Positions 5,151 through 9,022 of a stretch of 9,022 nt of DNA are shown here, in pieces. Under the pieces are notes generated by a model. It was not told the DNA's origin. It saw only the letters and a program-made list of their open reading frames with translations, and ran no database searches. Source of the DNA: JALRBM01 sp964615445 (GTDB lineage: Bacteria > Patescibacteriota > Saccharimonadia > Saccharimonadales > Saccharimonadaceae); NCBI GenBank assembly GCA_964615445.1, contig CAZTOK010000044.1:1-9022 (forward strand). The letters run 5' to 3'. How positions within the stretch are numbered: position 1 is the stretch's first letter; each line of letters begins with the position of its first letter. The position numbers were made by a program, and so were the translations under genes.

Positions 5151-6896
5151 CTATAGCTCTTCGGCCTCCGCTGTGTCAACTGCTGGAATTGGATGATCTA
5201 TTAGTTGTTTCACGATTTTTAAGAACTGCTTTTTCTTATGCGCCCTTTTTGCCGTCTTCGCACCGGTTAGCTTCATATACTTTTCGCGAGCAACTCTCAT
5301 AATTTTCCAAGCCTCATCTACTTCAGCCTTTCCTACATCTTCATTTTTAAGCTTTATCAAATCATTAGGCTGGTAATTTGTTCCAAGTATCATGTGAGCA
5401 TATGCTGCAGCAAAAGCAGGAGCTGCTTGAGGCTTAGCAATACTATCTTCATCGTCAGTAAGACTATGCTTTGATAGAGCTAGTTCCATCTTTTTCATTA
5501 TCTCGACACACGAGAGAAAGACTTCAAGCTCCCAGCCCTTATTAAATACATGGTTGTACAGACCGTCATTACGCAAGAATCGCGGCTTAGGTTTTGCAGC
5601 TTCCCGAATATCTTTTAAGCATAAGGCGTATATAGCCGTGGAAAGATATCCCACAGTAATAATCCTATCTTGTGGCATTCCTTGGTTCTTGTAGTAATTC
5701 TTTTTTCTATCGTAATACCACCCGTTGTCAAATAATACCTGCTCGATGTCTTTCTGAATTTTATCAGTCGCCCTTAGTGATGCTAGCTCGACTTTTGTTT
5801 GATTATTCGTGGCCTTAATAATACGGTCTCGTATGTCGTCTTCGCTAGCAATAATGATCTTAATCAAAACTGCCCGATCAGTACTAGAGATTTTGGAGTA
5901 GTTGTTAAAAATAGTTTCGGTTGTCTGCAATCCATTCACAATTTGAATGTTCTCTAGACTTATTTCTTTTCCAGCCACATTTGCCCTCGAAGCCAGCAAT
6001 GTAATGCCGTTGTTCAACCACCAGAAATCAAAGTCTTCTTTAGTTTCTCCACTCAATAATGTCTCAGCTATATCCTGGTTCACCGCATTACTTGAGAGGT
6101 AGTCTCTGACGTTCGATTCGAAAAGATATCTCCTAAGCTTACCTTGGTCATCCGTTATAAAGCTATAGAAGTCATCAAGCTTACTTAAGATAATATAATT
6201 TGTATCAGCCCTGGATATAAAACTTTCAGTAAATCTTAATCTCAAGGAAAAAGATTTAGATTTTCGATACAAAGTCAATAATTCAGCAGCGCCGCAAAAC
6301 GAAAAGCCTACATTTGCATCTGAAAAATGTTTTTGATTAACAAGCTTCTCGAGTTGATCTGCCCGCGCCTGAACGTTCTCACTTACCTGACCGGTGTCGC
6401 CCCGTGATGCGTAAACTATCCTTACCTTAAGGCAAGGATTCTTATCAGCAAGCTCGATGTACGAGTCGCGAAATAAATCGCGAATGCGTAATACATCTTC
6501 ATTGAATTTAGAGATGATCTCACTTGTATCTTTTGAAAGATCCAAAAGTTCGTCAATGGAAGCGATGAGATTATTTATGGGTATTTGCAGAAAAGTATTC
6601 GCGTGTTTGCATGTAACGATAACCATGTCGATATTCGTTCGTTTTCTGTAGTCGTCACTCTTTACCGGAGATGTAATTAGCTTATCGTCTATGAAGACAA
6701 ACATTCCATCAATACCACCATCATTATTGCCATCGACCCATCCAAACTCAATTTCATCAAACGACAAGTCGTAGTCTTTTAAGAGTTGGTCGAAACAAAA
6801 TAACTCGAACTGTTCAGAAATGTCATACTTACCATTATTCTGGTTCACGAGCTTATCTATTACGGAATCTACAAGCACAATATCATTCTTGGCCAT
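5151..6896 (-). CDS. AIPR-family abortive infection phage-resistance protein, 581 aa
   Basis: The central region carries the AIPR (PF10592-type) hallmarks: LFESNVRDYL (258-267), FWWLNNGIT (291-299), IQIVNGLQTT (317-326) and ATNNQTKVE (362-370), then IQKDIEQVLF and a WYYDRKKNYY stretch. The N-terminal ~110 residues resemble a PD-(D/E)xK nuclease-like fold: NDGGIDGMFVF (D63) followed by MVIVTCKH (K97), in which the residue two before the Lys is Thr instead of the usual Glu/Gln. AIPR proteins are known from abortive-infection phage resistance and defence islands. The start at 6896 has GGAG 8 nt upstream and a promoter about 27 nt away. It lies 61 nt upstream of the zeta-like gene, which has its own promoter. 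Length is in the normal range and the frame is intact. Confidence 0.87.
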   Translation of the reverse strand: MAKNDIVLVDSVIDKLVNQNNGKYDISEQFELFCFDQLLKDYDLSFDEIEFGWVDGNNDGGIDGMFVFIDDKLITSPVKSDDYRKRTNIDMVIVTCKHANTFLQIPINNLIASIDELLDLSKDTSEIISKFNEDVLRIRDLFRDSYIELADKNPCLKVRIVYASRGDTGQVSENVQARADQLEKLVNQKHFSDANVGFSFCGAAELLTLYRKSKSFSLRLRFTESFISRADTNYIILSKLDDFYSFITDDQGKLRRYLFESNVRDYLSSNAVNQDIAETLLSGETKEDFDFWWLNNGITLLASRANVAGKEISLENIQIVNGLQTTETIFNNYSKISSTDRAVLIKIIIASEDDIRDRIIKATNNQTKVELASLRATDKIQKDIEQVLFDNGWYYDRKKNYYKNQGMPQDRIITVGYLSTAIYALCLKDIREAAKPKPRFLRNDGLYNHVFNKGWELEVFLSCVEIMKKMELALSKHSLTDDEDSIAKPQAAPAFAAAYAHMILGTNYQPNDLIKLKNEDVGKAEVDEAWKIMRVAREKYMKLTGAKTAKRAHKKKQFLKIVKQLIDHPIPAVDTAEAEEL

Positions 6897-6904
6897 ACCA
6901 CATG

Positions 6905-6908
6905 CTCC
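6905..6908 (-). promoter_or_regulatory. Shine-Dalgarno of the AIPR gene
   Basis: GGAG on the minus strand, 8 nt before the ATG at 6896. It stands out because it is the only first gene of a transcription unit in the window expected to have a real 5' leader (about 20 nt) with a ribosome-binding site. Confidence 0.6.
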
Positions 6909-6922
6909 GATTAATTACACTC

Positions 6923-6931
6923 ATAATAACA
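6923..6931 (-). promoter_or_regulatory. Extended -10 promoter of the AIPR gene
   Basis: On the minus strand TGT precedes TATTAT. With a start about 7 nt downstream the mRNA would have a leader of about 20 nt. No clear -35. Confidence 0.55.
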
Positions 6932-6980
6932 CCCGATTGCGCTATACGTAGCTTGACCACAAGACAGATGCTCGATACGG

Positions 6981-7002
6981 TGGGGCATGACAGGACTCGA
7001 AC
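6981..7002 (-). repeat. tRNA-Trp 3'-tail direct repeat, copy 2 (att-like)
   Basis: GACAGGACTCGAAC (6989-7002) is identical to the intact tRNA-Trp segment at 8982-8995, and the adjoining GGGG also matches if a 2-nt insertion is allowed in the acceptor strand. As in copy 1 the identity ends at the T-loop and is followed by TTTTT. Orientation is the same as the intact tRNA. It separates the AIPR promoter region from the terminator module. Confidence 0.75.
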
Positions 7003-7052
7003 TTTTTACAGGGTAGAAATTTGCAAGTAATCAGAAAACGTTTCAAGACATG

Positions 7053-7084
7053 AAAAATCCGAGTCAAAAATGGCTCGGATTTTT
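7053..7084. terminator. Bidirectional hairpin terminator, related to the tRNA-Trp terminator
   Basis: Perfect 11-bp stem AAAAATCCGAG / CTCGGATTTTT with a 10-nt loop. The stem sequence is nearly that of the hairpin at 8916-8945, and both are followed by GACCTCTGTT (7091-7100; 8953-8962), so the two are copies of one ancestral sequence. Nucleotides 7003-7050 between the tRNA-tail repeat and the hairpin hold nothing I recognise. Confidence 0.88.
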
Positions 7085-7122
7085 TGTTTCGACCTCTGTT
7101 TGAGGTTCGAGAATTTACTTCT

Positions 7123-7155
7123 TGACAGTCCTTCAAGAACTAAGTTCAAACCAAT
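7123..7155 (-). repeat. T-arm-like repeat, copy 2
   Basis: Same 33-nt layout as 3413-3445: TGACAG (GTCA on the minus strand, one change from G-CCA), shared CAGTCCT, shared ACTAAGTTC, and a T-arm-like hairpin ATTGG/TTAGT with loop TTTGAAC that pairs only with three G-U wobbles. The preceding bases (TTCTTGACAG) parallel the tRNA-Trp 3' flank (TTCTTGGCAG, 8968-8977), tying this copy to a former tRNA-Trp 3' end. Its right part lies in the promoter region of the gene at 7182. Confidence 0.55.
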
Positions 7156-7165
7156 AACAGATACG

Positions 7166-7174
7166 TGTTACACT
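7166..7174 (+). promoter_or_regulatory. Extended -10 promoter of the plus-strand HAD gene (leaderless)
   Basis: TGT followed by TACACT (7169-7174), 7 nt before the ATG at 7182. TTCAAA (7145-7150), part of the T-arm-like repeat, is 18 nt upstream and could serve as a weak -35. Confidence 0.5.
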
Positions 7175-7181
7175 TCTTCGT

Positions 7182-8165
7182 ATGAACAAAACGTCAATCT
7201 CGTGGAACCCTAATCTCAAACTTGCAATCTCTGACGTGGATGAAACTGTTGCCGATGTCTACACGCCTGCCGATCCAGAAATGATTAAAGAGCTGTCCCG
7301 GTTTTTGGCCGAGGGCTATAAGCTATTTATGGTTAGTGGTGGTTGGCTCAAGAATATGCAAGCTAACATTATTGATCATATTGAGCCCAGCTTGCGGCAT
7401 AACATTCTGGTAGCACATTGCAGTGGCTCAGAAGTATGGGGCTTTACAAAAACAGGTGAGTTGCGTAGTGAACCGTTTTATAGCAAATACGAAGAGCTCT
7501 TTACATCCGAAATGAAACAGACATGGCGTGATGCTATTGATCAATTGATTGCGGAATTCGGTTTTCGAACACATACCACTCGTCCAAAACAAATCTTCAG
7601 AGAAACTGTGAGCACCGACCCACACGACATTATGTTCGAAGATCGCGGCTCGCAAATTACTATGCAACTCACAAATGCTTTTGATCTTTCGGACAAACAA
7701 TACGCAGCCGTCGGACATGAAGTTCCGATTACTCATGGCCAGCGCGACTTGCGGATACCTGTCATGGAACGAGCCCAAGAATTGTTCGAGGCAGCAAATT
7801 TGCCAATCACCCCTCGCTTGGGCGGCACAACTGCCATAGACATGGCAGTGCGGGGCGTCTCCAAAACAACTGCCATTAAAAACGTTCTAGAAAGCGCCGA
7901 GGTGCTTTCTACTATTGGACTCACCCTAGGCGATGTAGCCGCTCCAGCAAAAACCATCGAGATCTGGGGTGATAAATTCTCAGAACTCCGCGGCGGTACC
8001 GACCGACATATGAGCGAGGCCTTACCGCATAACGTACGCTCTATCGACTTTCGACAGGAAGATTCTAGCGAGTTTCCCAAAGGTTACAATATTGTGGTCT
8101 GGGACGGGCAGCAGCATTTGCACCACGGATTGCTTGAATATCTGCAATCTCGGCCGAAAAGCTAG
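7182..8165 (+). CDS. HAD-superfamily phosphatase, phosphomannomutase/Cof-like type, 327 aa
   Basis: HAD motif I is DVDET (nucleophile D18, acid/base D20), motif II is VSGG (S52), motif III Lys is K228 in GVSKTTAI, and motif IV is WGDKFSELRGGTD (D264, D274), which resembles the GD...GGND pattern of the eukaryotic-type phosphomannomutase and Cof-like (type C2 cap) group. A large cap domain lies between motifs II and III (about residues 75-210). A probable hydrolase or mutase of sugar phosphates in the cytoplasm; substrate unknown. The start is set by the extended -10 only 7 nt upstream. Its stop overlaps that of the opposing HAD gene by 2 nt. Base composition looks more GC-rich than in the defence segments, suggesting a different origin. 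Confidence 0.85.
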   Translation: MNKTSISWNPNLKLAISDVDETVADVYTPADPEMIKELSRFLAEGYKLFMVSGGWLKNMQANIIDHIEPSLRHNILVAHCSGSEVWGFTKTGELRSEPFYSKYEELFTSEMKQTWRDAIDQLIAEFGFRTHTTRPKQIFRETVSTDPHDIMFEDRGSQITMQLTNAFDLSDKQYAAVGHEVPITHGQRDLRIPVMERAQELFEAANLPITPRLGGTTAIDMAVRGVSKTTAIKNVLESAEVLSTIGLTLGDVAAPAKTIEIWGDKFSELRGGTDRHMSEALPHNVRSIDFRQEDSSEFPKGYNIVVWDGQQHLHHGLLEYLQSRPKS

Positions 8166-8821
8166 GTTAAGCTTATATGCGTGAAATCATCCACGGTGTA
8201 GTCTGCGTCGCGCAGCTCATCTGCTGCATGCGATGATAGAATTCCCACCACAGTCATGCCTGCACTTTTGCCAGAAGCAACGCCGGGAGGCGAGTCTTCA
8301 AAGACCAAACACTCGGCCGGTCTTACACCCAGCTTTTGGGCTGTAAGTTCGTAGATTTCAGGGTGAGGCTTACCATGTTTTACATGTTCATCACCCAAAA
8401 TAACTTCAAATTTTCCCTCCAGGCCCAGCTCCTTCAGAGCGAAGTCACGATTCTTTGCAGGCGCAGTGGTTGCAATGGCAGTCTTGATACCTTTGGCGTG
8501 GAGTACATTAATAAGACTGCTTAGGCCAGCAATTTCGGTGATATCAGGTTCGAAAAGCTCGCGGTATAGCGATTCTTTTTCCTCGGTATACTGTAACTCT
8601 TCATCTTTAGTAAGCTTACGTCCGAGGACAATTTCAAATATTTGGTCATTTTTCTTGCCAGAAATCTTGTGGCGAAATTCTTCTTCGCTTAAAGTAATGC
8701 CATGAAGCTTCAGAAATTGTTGCCAAGCTTTTTTGTGGTACGCCATGTTATTGATCATGGTTCCGTCCATATCAAAAATAGCCGCTTTGAAATTACTGAT
8801 AGGAATGGTTGTGGTGCTCAT
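8162..8821 (-). CDS. HAD hydrolase, beta-phosphoglucomutase-like, 219 aa
   Basis: Complete class I HAD set: motif I FDMDGTM (D17, D19), motif II IATTA (T118), motif III GKPHP (K151), motif IV VFEDSPPG (E175, D176), with a helical C1 cap between residues 22 and 95. The length and the FEDSPPG variant are typical of the beta-phosphoglucomutase / 2-deoxyglucose-6-phosphatase subgroup, which acts on sugar phosphates. The catalytic residues alone do not tell a mutase from a phosphatase. The start at 8821 is 6 nt after an extended -10, so leaderless. Tail to tail with the plus-strand HAD gene with overlapping stops and no terminator between them. Confidence 0.9.
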   Translation of the reverse strand: MSTTTIPISNFKAAIFDMDGTMINNMAYHKKAWQQFLKLHGITLSEEEFRHKISGKKNDQIFEIVLGRKLTKDEELQYTEEKESLYRELFEPDITEIAGLSSLINVLHAKGIKTAIATTAPAKNRDFALKELGLEGKFEVILGDEHVKHGKPHPEIYELTAQKLGVRPAECLVFEDSPPGVASGKSAGMTVVGILSSHAADELRDADYTVDDFTHISLT

Positions 8822-8827
8822 GCGCTT

Positions 8828-8836
8828 ACTATAGCA
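8828..8836 (-). promoter_or_regulatory. Extended -10 promoter of the minus-strand HAD gene (leaderless)
   Basis: On the minus strand TGC precedes TATAGT, which ends 6 nt before the ATG at 8821. A palindromic GTTCGAAC (8852-8859) sits 18 nt upstream, where a -35 would be; a similar GTTCAAAC lies 17 nt upstream of the -10 of the other HAD gene. Confidence 0.65.
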
Positions 8837-8871
8837 GTTTTCACCTTAAGAGTTCGAACATCGCATGTTAG

Positions 8872-8892
8872 TGGGGAGACAGGGCTCGAACC
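8872..8892 (-). repeat. tRNA-Trp 3'-tail direct repeat, copy 3 (att-like)
   Basis: 19 of 21 positions match the intact tRNA-Trp segment at 8976-8996, the best of the three copies. Same orientation as the tRNA. It lies only about 80 bp from the intact tRNA 3' end, between the HAD promoter and the tRNA terminator. Confidence 0.8.
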
Positions 8893-8915
8893 AAGTTTAA
8901 CAGAGACTAAATAGA

Positions 8916-8945
8916 AAAATCCGAGTCTGTTTCAACTCGGATTTT
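8916..8945. terminator. Terminator downstream of tRNA-Trp
   Basis: 11-bp stem AAAATCCGAGT / ACTCGGATTTT with an 8-nt loop; on the minus strand the stem ends in TTTTT, giving a standard intrinsic terminator 26 nt after the encoded CCA of tRNA-Trp. Confidence 0.88.
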
Positions 8946-8971
8946 GAGGCGTGACCTCTGTTATTCGTTCT

Positions 8972-9022
8972 TGGCAGGGGAGACAGGACTCGAACCTGCG
9001 ACACTCGGTTTTGGAGACCGAT
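8972..9022 (-). tRNA. tRNA-Trp (CCA anticodon), 3' part, runs off the window
   Basis: On the minus strand a perfect 5-bp anticodon stem TCGGT/ACCGA closes the loop CTCCAAA, giving anticodon CCA (Trp). A T-arm GCAGG/CCTGT with loop TTCGAGT follows, then acceptor strand CTCCCCT, discriminator G and an encoded CCA (8972-8974). The D-arm and 5' acceptor strand lie beyond position 9022. Confidence 0.93.

Noticed and set aside
6942..7136. 64-aa minus-strand ORF
   Set aside because: It runs through the tRNA-tail repeat, the hairpin and the T-arm-like repeat; the translation is low-complexity and has no ribosome-binding site.
7428..8080. Long minus-strand ORFs opposite the plus-strand HAD gene
   Set aside because: They are antisense shadows; the plus-strand frame has all HAD motifs.
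1..9022. CRISPR array, insertion sequence or integrase
   Set aside because: No short regularly spaced repeats, no transposase or recombinase motifs and no terminal inverted repeats with target duplications were seen on either strand.

Overview
The window is a moderately AT-rich bacterial accessory region lying on the 3' side of a tRNA-Trp gene. The 3' half of that tRNA, with encoded CCA, is on the minus strand at the right edge and runs off the window. The standard genetic code fits all frames. Small compact genes, mostly leaderless promoters and gene content with no identifiable housekeeping locus suggest a Patescibacteria/Saccharibacteria-like genome. That taxon is an inference; nothing here is diagnostic.

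Layout, left to right. (1) 1-62: strong hairpin terminator followed by a possible tRNA 3'-tail remnant. (2) 63-3313: a 5'-truncated reading frame, then on the minus strand a two-gene operon of a PHP-domain/P-loop ATPase (705 aa, resembling the proteins databases call TrlF family AAA-like ATPase) and an overlapping acidic 110-aa protein, followed by a 194-aa unknown protein with its own promoter. A 16-codon leader ORF overlaps the start of the ATPase gene. (3) 3316-3445: tRNA-tail repeat, terminator, tRNA-T-arm-like repeat. (4) 3446-6980: a membrane-anchored unknown protein (+), then on the minus strand a 56-aa basic protein, a zeta-toxin-like kinase and an AIPR-family (abortive infection phage resistance) protein. 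(5) 6981-7155: a second copy of the tRNA-tail / terminator / T-arm-like module. (6) 7156-8871: two HAD-superfamily phosphatase-like genes, tail to tail. (7) 8872-9022: third tRNA-tail repeat, terminator, and the real tRNA-Trp.

The main structural observation is that the window is cut into segments by direct repeats of the last ~20 nt of the tRNA-Trp body (T-loop through acceptor stem) at 3316-3335, 6981-7002 and 8872-8892, all in the orientation of the intact tRNA. Each is followed to the right by a bidirectional hairpin and then by a sequence resembling a tRNA 3' end (TGGCAG on the plus strand, i.e. G-CCA on the minus strand). This is what repeated site-specific integration at a tRNA 3' end would leave: a stack of small cargo cassettes, two of which carry defence-type genes. 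No integrase is present in the window, so any mobilisation would have to be encoded outside it.

Functionally, the ATPase/110-aa operon, the zeta-like toxin operon and the AIPR gene read as a small anti-phage/abortive-infection island; the HAD pair looks like metabolic cargo. Most first genes of transcription units have an extended -10 (TGn + TATAAT-like) only 6-9 nt before the ATG, so they are expected to be translated from leaderless mRNAs, while downstream operon genes carry Shine-Dalgarno-like sequences.
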